48,400 bases of DNA from Oscillospiraceae bacterium. Lineage in GTDB: Bacteria; Bacillota; Clostridia; Oscillospirales; Oscillospiraceae. The stretch spans positions 1 to 48,400 of the forward strand of contig JAFTVV010000012.1 in NCBI GenBank assembly GCA_017465625.1, written 5' to 3'. The stretch's first letter is position 1. Every line of letters starts with the position of its first letter. The notes under the pieces were generated by a model. It was given only the letters and a program-made list of their open reading frames with translations. It was not told the origin of the DNA and did not search any database. Made by a program: the position numbers and the translations under genes. Positions 32,489 through 41,846 of the stretch are shown here, one piece after another.

Positions 32489-33694
32489 TTATTCGATGAT
32501 CAGGTCGGGGTCTTCGCTGAAATGCTTCAGCATTACGATGGGGTCGCAGGAAGAGGGATTGTGAATAACAACGCCCTTCTTAGCGGCAGCCTCTGTGACA
32601 AAATACTCGTCGTTGGTCAGCTGACCAAAACGAATCTGCGTCGGCGTTTCCAGTGCCCACTGATTCAGAGTGCCGTGTCCCTGAAGCATAATCAGGCCGT
32701 AAGCTGCACTGTCGTGAATAGTAACGGTTTGCCCGGGAAGGACGGTGAGCCGCTTGGCACTGGCCAGGGGACACTTGTAGCAGATCCATTCCTCCACATA
32801 GCCTTCCATTTCTTCCGGAGGACGAACCGGCTTGGGTGCCATAAAATAGTGCTTATGGAACTGAGGATCTACGTTTTTCTCCCAGTCGAGTACATCCACC
32901 AAATGGTCGTAATCGCCTAACTTGTCTTCAGGGGTGTCCTTCCACAGCAGGTTTTCCGGCACGGCGTGATCGCCCCACAGAACGGACTGGTACATCGCAA
33001 ATACATCGGAAGCGAATTGGGGCTCATAGGTACACAGAGTGCCCGGTGCGTGAAGTACACCGGCAGGCACATCATAGCCGGTATCCACTTCCAGCTTATA
33101 GGCTCTGGACAACTCCAAAATTTTATTATCGCCCTTGGTGAAGTTCATCAGGGATTCTTTTAAATCTTCTTTGGTAGTACCGGGGTTCAGGCCAAAATAG
33201 GTTTCTGCCCGTTCTGCCCGGTAGTTGTTCATTTGGGCGGGGAAGAAGTACATCTCCGGCTTGCCCAGCTGACCGGTGAGGGCGGCGTGTTCATTGCGGT
33301 GATGGATGTGGTGGGGCAGAGGACCCTGGTTATCAAAGAATTTGGAGTAAGCAGGCCATCTGCCGTATTTGTTCCACAGATCAGAGCCGATGATTTGCTC
33401 TTGTAGCAGCTCTACCATATCTTTTAAGAGCATTTTCTTGCTGCCATCGGCACTGACTACATAGGAAAGACCTTCGTCAGCAGGTGTCTCCGGGCCGTTT
33501 TCTGCGTGGGTGGTGGAGGCAAACCAACGCTCGTCGATACCGCCACGTTCCAGACCCAATGCGTAATAATCATCGGGATGAAGCTTCAGTCTTCTGCCGG
33601 GACGGCAGAAGGAACGGGGAACCCATGCGGGGGCAAGCCGCAGGACACCGTTACCTTCCTGCAATAATTCCTGGGCAAGTGTTTTGTTTTCCAT
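32489..33694 (-). CDS. Cupin-type protein related to class I mannose-6-phosphate isomerase
   Basis: A 401-residue protein with a double-cupin layout. The start at 33694 (MENKTLAQ) follows AGGAGG by 7 bases. The dense metal site PLPHHIHHRNEH (about 126-136) and DTGYDVPAGVLHAPG (about 204-218) match the metal-ligand positions of mannose-6-phosphate isomerases and related sugar isomerases. A second cupin with VLPGQTVTIHDSAAYGLIML lies near 340. Overall similarity to ManA is weak from what I can see, so the substrate is uncertain. It begins 2 bases after the glycosidase stop, and the pair is clearly co-translated. A role in handling the released sugar is inferred. Confidence 0.7.
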   Translation of the reverse strand: MENKTLAQELLQEGNGVLRLAPAWVPRSFCRPGRRLKLHPDDYYALGLERGGIDERWFASTTHAENGPETPADEGLSYVVSADGSKKMLLKDMVELLQEQIIGSDLWNKYGRWPAYSKFFDNQGPLPHHIHHRNEHAALTGQLGKPEMYFFPAQMNNYRAERAETYFGLNPGTTKEDLKESLMNFTKGDNKILELSRAYKLEVDTGYDVPAGVLHAPGTLCTYEPQFASDVFAMYQSVLWGDHAVPENLLWKDTPEDKLGDYDHLVDVLDWEKNVDPQFHKHYFMAPKPVRPPEEMEGYVEEWICYKCPLASAKRLTVLPGQTVTIHDSAAYGLIMLQGHGTLNQWALETPTQIRFGQLTNDEYFVTEAAAKKGVVIHNPSSCDPIVMLKHFSEDPDLIIE

Positions 33695-33696
33695 AA

Positions 33697-35736
33697 TCAT
33701 TCCTCCTGTAATTGTAGTAGATATAGGTCGTAAATGTGCAGGGGTCTGGCTGTAAAGGTGGTACAGCCGTTGTGGTACTCAAATGGAACATGGGCATTAT
33801 CCGGTGCCAGCAGCACCTGCTTTGGAGCTGTGGCGGTGGAAACGGAAACGGTAAAAGACGGCTCGTCAATAACATACTCATCTTCCGTCATATGTACTGC
33901 GTGGATCAGGGTTCGGTTTTCCTGCCGGAACATGGTCAGTTCCACATTTTTGGAGGCGGTGGAGGAGAACGCATAGGCAGGATTAAAAAGGGTCATGAGG
34001 TTTGTAAAGATTTTGCCGTATTCATAGATATCCACTGCCTCCAAATTTACGGCAGACCAGATCACTGTACCCTTGCCCACTTTCTTTTTGATCATGAGCG
34101 GCTGCTGTGTGGCAACACCGGGGGGATTGGAGTGGATGGATGCAAATTTAAAGTCCTTAGAACCGGTATAAGGCAGTGTCAGTGTGGCGAGAATCTCGCT
34201 GTCCTCCGAGGGCGTGATCAGGGGGGCGGTGCCGTTAAAGGGCAGGGGGTACTTGGCATTAAACCCTAAAAAAAGTTCTTCGTATGGGGCGGCAGGGGCA
34301 ATATAAATATGATTTTCCTCTGTGCGCCCCTGAATCTTACAATCTAAAATCCGGCTGATAAATTCAGCACTTTCCAGACCGCTCAGATAAAGATTACCAC
34401 CCTCACGGACGTAGCTTTCCAAGCGATCGAAATCATTTGCATCGATATCGGTAATGGAGGGGACTACCAAAATCTGATAGTTATCCAGCGTGTGGAAAAC
34501 GCCGGTCACACCGAAGGGAATATGGTGGCAGATCAGGGTTTTGGTAAGGGTTTTCAGGGCAGGCATCATATGGTATTCCTCACCCCGGGGATTATAGCGG
34601 GAAGTGGGATTATAGTAGATGCCGATATCCTCCACCATCTTGCCGCCAAAATAAGGCTCGTACCTACTCTCAAAGCCAAAAACTTTTCCCATCGTTTCGT
34701 AAAACCGGGAGTCGGTCGTGCCGATCGGATCTAAGGCATCGATGACCATAGACGCACCGTGGTGGGCTGCGGTGGCCATTACTTCAGTCAGAAGCTGGTC
34801 GTGGGTCTTAGTCAGGGTATGCACGCTCAGCCGGGGCTTGCAACGGGAGAACATATAGTCAAATGGCTGATTTTTGGTGACATTTTTGTAGAATTTGCAG
34901 GCTGCAGAATGATTGTAAATACCGCCGTAAAGGTCGCCGCCCACATAGTCGCTGGCCTGCGCCACCTCGAAGCCGCAGCACAGGGAGGCATCGTGGGAGA
35001 TAGCCGCTGCATAGTTGTATTCTACAGAAATCCGGGGATTGATGTTCTGAATCCAATCGGTGATGGACTGAATAAAATCCCCCATCCATTGCCGCTTTTT
35101 CTGAAGCAGCGTGGGATAGATTGGGTCAGTTGGGTCATCCGAGGGGATAGATCCGCCCACTTCTGCTTCCCAGCGGGCACGGCAGTGGGGGCAGTGGCAG
35201 GTGTGCTCCCAGAAGGGCATATCAAAAAACAGTCCCTCCAAAGTAAAGTAATCCAGCATTTCCTGCACCTGAGTATACACAAACTGCCGGTAGTCCGGGT
35301 TGTTGGGACAGCACAGACCGTAACGGTAGGAGGGGGCGGTGCTGAAATCCATAGCCTGGCTCTGCGGCTGGGGATTTTCACGCTGGGATTTTCCGTCTGG
35401 ACGGTGCATCCGCCAGTCCGGGTGGGCATCGTGCTCCCGGGTGTTGAAGATCAGGCTGTAATAGCCCACCACGGGCATACCCTTTTCCCGACACAGATCC
35501 ACCGTTCGTTTTATAAGATCCTCCCGACCAACCAGAGCCTTGTGCATCTGCCCGGTTTTGGTGGGATAGTAGCAAAGACCCACATGAGATTGCAGATAAA
35601 TCATGGGATTTTGTACTTTTGCGGTGATTAAGTCCTGCACATATTTTTCAGGGCTGAAGAGACTTAAAAACTGCTCGTCCCAATCCTCAATGTGCATATC
35701 GCAAAGATGCCTGCGATAGGCGGTTTGGTACCACAT
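33697..35736 (-). CDS. GHL6-like putative glycoside hydrolase with beta-galactosidase trimerisation-like domain
   Basis: A 679-residue cytosolic protein with no signal peptide, starting at ATG 35736 behind AAGGAG (9 bases). Residues 1-330 form a TIM-barrel-like part. MPVVGYYSLIFNTREHDAHP, RYGLCCPNNPDYRQFVYTQV and EGLFFDMPFWEHTCHCPHCR resemble the 'hypothetical glycosyl hydrolase 6' family, distantly related to GH29 and GH42. Asp in FFDMPF and Glu in ISVEYNY are candidate catalytic residues. Residues about 370-520 look like a GH42-type trimerisation domain (ILVVPSITDIDANDFDRLES, GGNLYLSG). The CHCPHC cluster may bind a metal. Substrate cannot be told; the GH2 mannosidase nearby hints at a mannan or N-glycan-like glycan. 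Confidence 0.75.
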   Translation of the reverse strand: MWYQTAYRRHLCDMHIEDWDEQFLSLFSPEKYVQDLITAKVQNPMIYLQSHVGLCYYPTKTGQMHKALVGREDLIKRTVDLCREKGMPVVGYYSLIFNTREHDAHPDWRMHRPDGKSQRENPQPQSQAMDFSTAPSYRYGLCCPNNPDYRQFVYTQVQEMLDYFTLEGLFFDMPFWEHTCHCPHCRARWEAEVGGSIPSDDPTDPIYPTLLQKKRQWMGDFIQSITDWIQNINPRISVEYNYAAAISHDASLCCGFEVAQASDYVGGDLYGGIYNHSAACKFYKNVTKNQPFDYMFSRCKPRLSVHTLTKTHDQLLTEVMATAAHHGASMVIDALDPIGTTDSRFYETMGKVFGFESRYEPYFGGKMVEDIGIYYNPTSRYNPRGEEYHMMPALKTLTKTLICHHIPFGVTGVFHTLDNYQILVVPSITDIDANDFDRLESYVREGGNLYLSGLESAEFISRILDCKIQGRTEENHIYIAPAAPYEELFLGFNAKYPLPFNGTAPLITPSEDSEILATLTLPYTGSKDFKFASIHSNPPGVATQQPLMIKKKVGKGTVIWSAVNLEAVDIYEYGKIFTNLMTLFNPAYAFSSTASKNVELTMFRQENRTLIHAVHMTEDEYVIDEPSFTVSVSTATAPKQVLLAPDNAHVPFEYHNGCTTFTARPLHIYDLYLLQLQEE

Positions 35737-35863
35737 AGAACCACGCTCCTTTTGCTTTTGCGTAACCGATGATGAAATTGTCTGTGGTTACTTTGATAGT
35801 AGCACAGGTCAAAGAAATAGCAGTAGGCTATTTGATTATAAAATAGGATAAATCGTTAAAAAT

Positions 35864-35892
35864 TTGACTTATACGCATAATACTACTATAAT
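35864..35892 (+). promoter_or_regulatory. Promoter of the PocR-AraC regulator, with a very short leader
   Basis: TTGACT (35864-35869) and a perfect TATAAT (35887-35892) are 17 bases apart. Transcription should start near 35899, only about 12 bases before the GTG at 35911, overlapping the ribosome site GAGAGGTG. The rest of 35737-35910 is the shared divergent control region. Confidence 0.75.
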
Positions 35893-35910
35893 AAACGAGA
35901 GGTGATGGGT

Positions 35911-36732
35911 GTGATAACCAAACAAACGGAAAAACTGCGTCAGGTGATGAAGGATTTAAGCCTTTCCACGGAGGTTCAGTGTGCACTGTTTGATGAAAAG
36001 GGGCGCATTATATGTGAGTATCCACGTCAGATGGTTGCTTTTTGCGGTCGTGTGCGGCAGCTGCCGGAGCTGAAAGCACGGTGTTTTGCCTGTGACCGCT
36101 ATGGCTTTGACAAAGCAAAGGCCAATCAGGGGACTTGTACTTATACCTGCCACATGGGGTTGACCGAGTGTGTAGCGCCCATCATAAAAAAGGGAACGGT
36201 GATCGGCTATCTGATGCTGGGGCAAACGGTAGAAACAGAAAATATTGAACAGATTCATAAGGCAATTGCCAATTTTCCTGAGGAGGCGTACAGAGGTAAG
36301 CTTCGCGAGGAGTTGAAAGAGCTGCCTCACTTCAGCCGAAAAAAGCTGCAGGCTATTGCCAATGTGGCGCAGATGTGCACCTCTTATTTGTGGCTGATGG
36401 ATCTGATCACCATGCGGGGAGATCCCACGGCTTTTGCTATTGAGGAATACATTACTGCCCATCTGGCAGATGAGCTGTCTGTGGAGCTGATTTGTAAGGA
36501 ATTCGGTATATCCAAAACCTCTTTATACCTGCTCTCTCAGGAGTATTTCGGGACGGGAATTACCCGGTATATCCGGGGTCGGCGTATGGAAAAGGCGATG
36601 CAGCTTTTGGAAGAAAAGTCTATGCCGGTCAGCAATGTGGCGCAGGCGGTGGGCTATATGGATGCCAGCCACTTTACCAGAGTTTTTAAGCAGCATACCG
36701 GCTGCACACCGACGAAATGGCAAAAAACATAG
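35911..36732 (+). CDS. AraC-family regulator with PocR sensor domain
   Basis: A regulator of about 273 residues. GTG 35911 is preferred because GAGAGGTG sits 7 bases before it; ATG 35905 overlaps that site. Residues 1-165 are a PocR-type ligand-binding domain with a Cys pattern (CFACDRYGF, CTYTCHMGLTECVAPI) and IGYLMLGQTVE. Residues 170-273 carry two AraC helix-turn-helix motifs (LSVELICKEFGISKTSLYLL and MPVSNVAQAVGYMDASHFTR). It is divergent from the GHL6-cupin pair, so it most likely controls that operon, probably as a sugar-responsive activator. Confidence 0.9.
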   Translation: MITKQTEKLRQVMKDLSLSTEVQCALFDEKGRIICEYPRQMVAFCGRVRQLPELKARCFACDRYGFDKAKANQGTCTYTCHMGLTECVAPIIKKGTVIGYLMLGQTVETENIEQIHKAIANFPEEAYRGKLREELKELPHFSRKKLQAIANVAQMCTSYLWLMDLITMRGDPTAFAIEEYITAHLADELSVELICKEFGISKTSLYLLSQEYFGTGITRYIRGRRMEKAMQLLEEKSMPVSNVAQAVGYMDASHFTRVFKQHTGCTPTKWQKT

Positions 36733-36735
36733 TAA

Positions 36736-36778
36736 AAAAGGGCACCTCTAAAATCTTTTTTAGAGGTGCCCTTTTGTT
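36736..36778. terminator. Bidirectional terminator between the two AraC-type genes
   Basis: AGGGCACCTCTAAAA pairs with TTTTAGAGGTGCCCT (loop TCTT), followed by TTTTGTT on the plus strand and with an A-run on the other side. Confidence 0.85.
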
Positions 36779-37640
36779 ATTTATGTTTTTTTCGATATTC
36801 CGATGGCGTCATGGAAAAGGTCTTTTTGAAAAGGTGATTAAACGCGGACAAAGAGGTGTAGCCCACCTTCTCGGAAATCTGCAATGTGGTCATGGAGGTG
36901 GTGCGCAGAAGCTGCTTGGCGTAGGTCAGCTTCTTCTCTGTGACATAGCTTGCGAAGGTGATGCCGGTATATTCCTTAAACAAAACCGCCAGCCGGGAGT
37001 AGGAATAGGGCGTGGCTTGGGACAGTTCTTTCAGTGACAGGTCAAAATTGGCAGGCGTGCTGATATAGATTAAGAAATTGTTGAACCAAACCGGATATTT
37101 TAAGTCAAAGACCGTATCCTGCTCCAAAAAGATCAGCATCAACTGAGCAACCAGCAGTTTGGCACTTGCCTCATACTGCTCTTTCGGAAGATTTTGGGTA
37201 TAAAGGCATTTGTCGTAGATGCTGTTCAGGTCTGATTCGTTAATGGAAAAGGACAGTGGTCTCTGGGCGTTGATCAGCTCGTTCGGGTCCCGATGAGGCC
37301 GCAGAAGCTGCTCTGCAAACTGGGAAGAGAAGATAAAATTGATATTCTGATAGTTTTGTGAGGCGGCGGAAGAAAAGCGCAGTGCGTGCAGGTCGTTGGG
37401 CCGTATCAGCCAGGCGTCACCGCGCTTACAGAGCTTTTCCTGACCGTTGATGGTATGCATAATTTCGCCCTGCATAACAACAAAGATCTCCCAATGCTCA
37501 TGGGTGTGCAGAGCGGGATAATCAACGTTTTTCCAGTGAAATGCAACATCCAAATTATGGTAGGGACTGGCTAAATCAATGGAGGCTACAGGATCAACCT
37601 GACCATTATTCGCAAAATGGGGTGTATTCATATCATTCAT
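36777..37640 (-). CDS. AraC-family regulator with N-terminal cupin sensor
   Basis: A 287-residue regulator whose ATG at 37640 follows AAGGAG by 10 bases. The first half is a sugar-binding cupin (HTHEHWEIFVVMQGEIMHTI, GDAWLIRPNDLHAL), and the last 100 residues are a double AraC HTH (LSLKELSQATPYSYSRLAVL, TTLQISEKVGYTSLSAFNHL). The arrangement is that of the MsmR/RhaR-like regulators of glycoside use. It is divergent from the mannosidase operon across 176 bases, its probable target. It converges on the PocR-AraC gene with a shared terminator. Confidence 0.92.
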   Translation of the reverse strand: MNDMNTPHFANNGQVDPVASIDLASPYHNLDVAFHWKNVDYPALHTHEHWEIFVVMQGEIMHTINGQEKLCKRGDAWLIRPNDLHALRFSSAASQNYQNINFIFSSQFAEQLLRPHRDPNELINAQRPLSFSINESDLNSIYDKCLYTQNLPKEQYEASAKLLVAQLMLIFLEQDTVFDLKYPVWFNNFLIYISTPANFDLSLKELSQATPYSYSRLAVLFKEYTGITFASYVTEKKLTYAKQLLRTTSMTTLQISEKVGYTSLSAFNHLFKKTFSMTPSEYRKKHK

Positions 37641-37816
37641 ATATCCCGAACTCCTTTCGGAAAAGGTATGAGGTGTGCTGAAAACATACTATCATATTTG
37701 TTGAAAAGATAAAAGACCTCAGTGAAAAATAGCAAATTTACAGTCAATATCCACAAGAAGTATGCGCAAAAAGATGTTAAAATATTGATGTATTTCACAA
37801 TAGGAGTGATATTACC

Positions 37817-40132
37817 ATGAATAAATGGAAAAAAATCACATTTAGCGAGCAGTGGAAAATTGCATATATTGCCCACGAGGCTGTAGATACCCAATCGGTT
37901 CCCAAAACAGTTGCGGAGCTTGCTTCTTACGGGGAAGGACAGATGACAGTCCATGTGCCGATAGAGTTTGCGCTGGCACTGGAGGAGAACGGAATTGTTC
38001 CTGAGATATATAAGGATCAAAATGTTTTAAAACTTCAAAAATATGAAAGCTATCATGTCTTTTACGGCTGCAGCTTTTCCTATCAAAAAAGGGAGGGCTA
38101 TATTCCGGAATTGGTATTCGAGGGACTGGATACCATTTGCGAAATTTGGCTCAACGGACAGCTTTTGGGAAAAACGGAAAATATGTTTATTCCCCATACA
38201 TTCCGGCCGAACAATCTGGTGGACGGGGAAAATGAGCTGGTTCTGCATTTCCTGCCTGTAACTATGGAAGCCCGAAAGTACGAGGTCAAAGCCGGCAATA
38301 CCCACATGCCCTATAACTTTGATTCCCTGCATATCCGAAAGGCGCCTCATAGTTATGGCTGGGATATTATGCCCCGAATCGTTACCTGCGGTATTTTTCG
38401 CCCGGTATATCTGCAATACCGTCCTGTAGAGAGCATTAAGCAAGCATACCTGATGACGGTATCAGCGGATAAAAAGAAAAAAGAGGCATCCTTGCTGTTT
38501 TTCTATGAGCTGGATATCGAGTCGGCAGATTTGTCTTCGTATACCATAGAAATAGAAGGCGTTTGCGGTGATAGCAGGTTTTTTGCAAAAAAGCGGTTAT
38601 GGAGCGTGGCAGATCAGATCTTTATGGAGGGTCTGCAGGATATCAAACTGTGGCAGCCCAAGGGAAGCGGCACTCCCTATCTGTATGATGTCTGCGTTAC
38701 CTTAAAAAAGAATAACGCAGTGCTGGACAGCAAACGATTCCGTACAGGTATCCGCACGGTTGCGCTGGAGCGTACCAGTCTGACGGATATGGAAATGTCC
38801 GGTAAGTTCCAATTCGAGGTAAACGGAGAAAAAGTCTTTATTTTGGGTACAAATTTTGTGCCTATGGATGCGTTCCACTCCAGAGACCGGCAGCGTTTGC
38901 CCAAAGCGTGTGAGTTGCTGGATGATATTGGCTGTAATGCCATCCGGCTGTGGGGTGGCAATGTTTACGAAGATGATTATCTGTATGATTTCTGTGATGA
39001 GCACGGCATTTTGATCTGGCAGGACTTTATGATGGCCTGCGGCTTGTACCCCCAGGGACAGCGGATGCAGGAGATGCTTTATACAGAAGCGACAGCGGTG
39101 GTGAGAAGACTGCGTCAGCACCCCAGTATTTTGCTGTGGGCCGGAGATAATGAGGTGGATCAATTTGCTTACTGCACTACTTTCCGTCGCAATCCCAACG
39201 ATAATGTTCTCACACGACAGGTGCTGCCTGCGGTGATTCGGGAGGAAGACCCTGCAAGACCTTACCTGCCCAGCTCTCCGTTTATTGACGGGCAGTGTTT
39301 TGGAAAGGATCCCGGCCTGTTCTCTGAGCAGCATTTGTGGGGACCGAGAGATTATTTCAAAAGTACATATTACAGTAAAAATATTGCCCATTTTGCCAGT
39401 GAAATGGGTTATCACGGTTGTCCTGAACCGGCATCTATCTACAAGTTTATCTCCCGGGAAAAGGTGTGGCCGTGGCAGGAGAATGAAGATTGGATCATTC
39501 ACTGCTCCAATCCTGCCAAGGAGGGCCCCTGGACATACCGTATCAAATTGATGGCAGATCAGATTCGGGAACTGTTCGGTTTTGTTCCCGAGAATATAGA
39601 AGATTTTGCTCTCGCCAGTCAAATATCTCAGGCAGAGGCCATGAAATTCTTCATTGAACTGTTCCGCTTGGATAAGGGAAAACGGGGCGGTATTATTTGG
39701 TGGAATCTGATTGACGGTTGGCCTCAGTTTTCCGATGCCGTGGTGGATTACTACTACCAAAAGAAGCTGGCCTATCATTATATTAAGAATGTACAGCAGC
39801 CGTTCCTGCTGACCTTCTCAGAGCCGGAGAACTGGAGCATTGGGCTGAAGGCCGTCAATGACACAGGCGAGGTTTTACCCTGCAGCTATGAGGTGAAGGA
39901 TGCTTTGACGGGTGAAGTGCTGACTACCGGTGAAGCATTGGTGGGAGAAGAGGTACTTCTGCTGGAACAGATCCCGTATTCTTATGCAGAAAAGCGGATC
40001 TTGCTCGTATCGTGGAAAACGCCGTTGGGGTCGGGATGCAATCACTACCTAAGTGGATATGTGCCATTTGCGTACGATACATATAAAAAATTCTTGAATC
40101 AATATGGAGGAATGAACAATGAAAAAGAGTAA
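37817..40132 (+). CDS. GH2-family beta-mannosidase
   Basis: A 771-residue cytosolic glycosidase, with ATG behind TAGGAGTG. The N-terminal jelly roll (WLNGQLLGKTENMFIPHTF, LHIRKAPHSYGWDIMPRIVT) is typical of beta-mannosidases; WDxxP contributes to mannose binding. The TIM barrel has NAIRLWGGNVYEDDYLYDFC and GILIWQDFMMACGLYP. The acid/base is Glu446 in ILLWAGDNEVDQF, and the nucleophile is Glu529 in HFASEMGYHGCP. The usual WxGNNE reads WAGDNE here, a conservative change. It is somewhat shorter than many family members. It overlaps the following lipoprotein gene by 14 bases and leads a five-gene run on this strand. Confidence 0.93.
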   Translation: MNKWKKITFSEQWKIAYIAHEAVDTQSVPKTVAELASYGEGQMTVHVPIEFALALEENGIVPEIYKDQNVLKLQKYESYHVFYGCSFSYQKREGYIPELVFEGLDTICEIWLNGQLLGKTENMFIPHTFRPNNLVDGENELVLHFLPVTMEARKYEVKAGNTHMPYNFDSLHIRKAPHSYGWDIMPRIVTCGIFRPVYLQYRPVESIKQAYLMTVSADKKKKEASLLFFYELDIESADLSSYTIEIEGVCGDSRFFAKKRLWSVADQIFMEGLQDIKLWQPKGSGTPYLYDVCVTLKKNNAVLDSKRFRTGIRTVALERTSLTDMEMSGKFQFEVNGEKVFILGTNFVPMDAFHSRDRQRLPKACELLDDIGCNAIRLWGGNVYEDDYLYDFCDEHGILIWQDFMMACGLYPQGQRMQEMLYTEATAVVRRLRQHPSILLWAGDNEVDQFAYCTTFRRNPNDNVLTRQVLPAVIREEDPARPYLPSSPFIDGQCFGKDPGLFSEQHLWGPRDYFKSTYYSKNIAHFASEMGYHGCPEPASIYKFISREKVWPWQENEDWIIHCSNPAKEGPWTYRIKLMADQIRELFGFVPENIEDFALASQISQAEAMKFFIELFRLDKGKRGGIIWWNLIDGWPQFSDAVVDYYYQKKLAYHYIKNVQQPFLLTFSEPENWSIGLKAVNDTGEVLPCSYEVKDALTGEVLTTGEALVGEEVLLLEQIPYSYAEKRILLVSWKTPLGSGCNHYLSGYVPFAYDTYKKFLNQYGGMNNEKE

Positions 40133-41834
40133 CAACCTAACCCGTATTGTGGCCTTGCTGCTGACACTGGTGATGAGCCTGAGTATGGCAGCCTGCGGAA
40201 GCTCCGGTTCCGGAGGGCCTGAGGGAAATGCTGAGACGGTGAATACCGAGCGTACCCAGCTGTATATCCACAACTTTAACGGTGGTTACGGCGTGGAGTG
40301 GCTGAAAAACCTGAAGGAACGTTATGAGGAACTTCATAAGGACGATGTTTATGAAGAGGGTAAAAAGGGCATTCAGATCATTATTAACAACGAAAAAGCC
40401 CTTGCCACCGAGCTGGAAGATAAGATCCTGCACAACAAGGAAGAGATTTACTTCGCAGAGAAGGCATATTACTATTCCCTGCTGAACAAGGGTGTTTTGG
40501 CAGACATTACTGAAGCGGTTACCGGTGATATGGCTGCTTACGGTGATCCTGCCGGAACCACAATAGAAGGCAAGATGTACGAGGAGCAGAAGGAATACTT
40601 AGGTGTGGATGATAACGGTCAGACCAAGTACTACGCCATTCCCCATTACGCATCCTACACAAGCCTCATGTACAATGTGGACCTGTTTGAAAAGGAAAAG
40701 TATTACTTTGCCAAGAATGTAACCGATGCACAGAATGTTGAGGACTATTTCATCGTCAGAAGCACCGATGAAAAGAGTGCCGGCCCCGACGGTCAGTATG
40801 GCACTGCTGATGACGGCCTGCCCGCAACCTATGAGGAATTTTTCATTCTGTGTGATTACATCGCTTCCAACGGCCAAACCCCCATGAACTGGAACGGCGC
40901 GAACCGGGATGACTACATCGGTAACCTCTTGCAGGCGCTGCTGGCCAATGTTGAGGGCAGAGAGCAGACAATGCTGAACTTCACGATGAACGGCACTGCT
41001 GAAAATTTGGGCACCGTTACAGGGGCTGGTTTTGTGAAGGACGCACAGCCCACCACCATTACTGCCGCAAACGGCTACGAAATGCTTCGGACCAAGGGCA
41101 GATACTACGCACTGAGCTTCCTGGAGCAGATGGTATCCAACGATGCTTATTATAATGAACTGGGCTTCAACACTGCGTATTCCCATATGAACGCGCAGGA
41201 GGATTTCCTTTATGCTGGTCACGACAACGGTCAGACTGCCCCCATTGCGATGCTGGTAGAGGGCACATGGTGGGAAAACGAGGCACAGGCTACCTACAAG
41301 GACATGGTTGACGCTATGGGCGACAGCTATTCCCAGCAGAACAGAAAGTTTGCGATCATGCCTCTGCCCAAGCTTGATGCCAATGAGCTTGGTGTGAACA
41401 CCCTGTGCGAGAACAGCTATTCGCTGTGCTTTATGAAGGCCAACATTGAAGAGTGGAAGAAACCCATCGCATTGGACTTCATCCGGTTTGCTTATTCCAA
41501 CCAGGCACTGGTTGAGTTCTCTCAGGTAACCAATACGCCCAAGGCACTGAAGTATGAGATCACAGACGAACAGATGACGCAGATGACCAATTTCGGTCGT
41601 TCCGTTATGGAACTGCAGAAGAATTCCGAGATCGTATTCCCTTATTCCGCTGAGCCCATTTACGTGAACCAGGCAGGCAGCTTTACCATGGTGGATATGT
41701 GGGAGAGCGTCATTGGCGGCACGCATTATGGCAGCCCCAGTGTGCCTATGCGTAAGGGCGATGTAGATTTGGCGGATTACCTTAACGGCATGCTCAGCCA
41801 GTATAAGAATATCTGGGGGCAGATGGTTTATTAA
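40119..41834 (+). CDS. Sugar ABC transporter substrate-binding lipoprotein
   Basis: A 571-residue exported lipoprotein. The signal peptide ends in lipobox SMAAC, so Cys26 is the likely lipid anchor. The body is a family 1 extracellular solute-binding fold: YNVDLFEKEKYY, LPATYEEFFILCDYIAS, WWENEAQATYKDMVDAMGDS, FAIMPLPKLDANELGVNTLC. At 571 residues it is longer than many monosaccharide binders, which suits an oligosaccharide ligand. The ATG lies inside the end of the mannosidase gene, with GGAGG 8 bases upstream, so the two are coupled. No permease or ATPase genes follow in the window. The importer must be encoded beyond the right edge or elsewhere, or this protein acts as a surface glycan binder. 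Confidence 0.88.
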   Translation: MKKSNNLTRIVALLLTLVMSLSMAACGSSGSGGPEGNAETVNTERTQLYIHNFNGGYGVEWLKNLKERYEELHKDDVYEEGKKGIQIIINNEKALATELEDKILHNKEEIYFAEKAYYYSLLNKGVLADITEAVTGDMAAYGDPAGTTIEGKMYEEQKEYLGVDDNGQTKYYAIPHYASYTSLMYNVDLFEKEKYYFAKNVTDAQNVEDYFIVRSTDEKSAGPDGQYGTADDGLPATYEEFFILCDYIASNGQTPMNWNGANRDDYIGNLLQALLANVEGREQTMLNFTMNGTAENLGTVTGAGFVKDAQPTTITAANGYEMLRTKGRYYALSFLEQMVSNDAYYNELGFNTAYSHMNAQEDFLYAGHDNGQTAPIAMLVEGTWWENEAQATYKDMVDAMGDSYSQQNRKFAIMPLPKLDANELGVNTLCENSYSLCFMKANIEEWKKPIALDFIRFAYSNQALVEFSQVTNTPKALKYEITDEQMTQMTNFGRSVMELQKNSEIVFPYSAEPIYVNQAGSFTMVDMWESVIGGTHYGSPSVPMRKGDVDLADYLNGMLSQYKNIWGQMVY

Positions 41835-41846
41835 GGAGATGGAACG

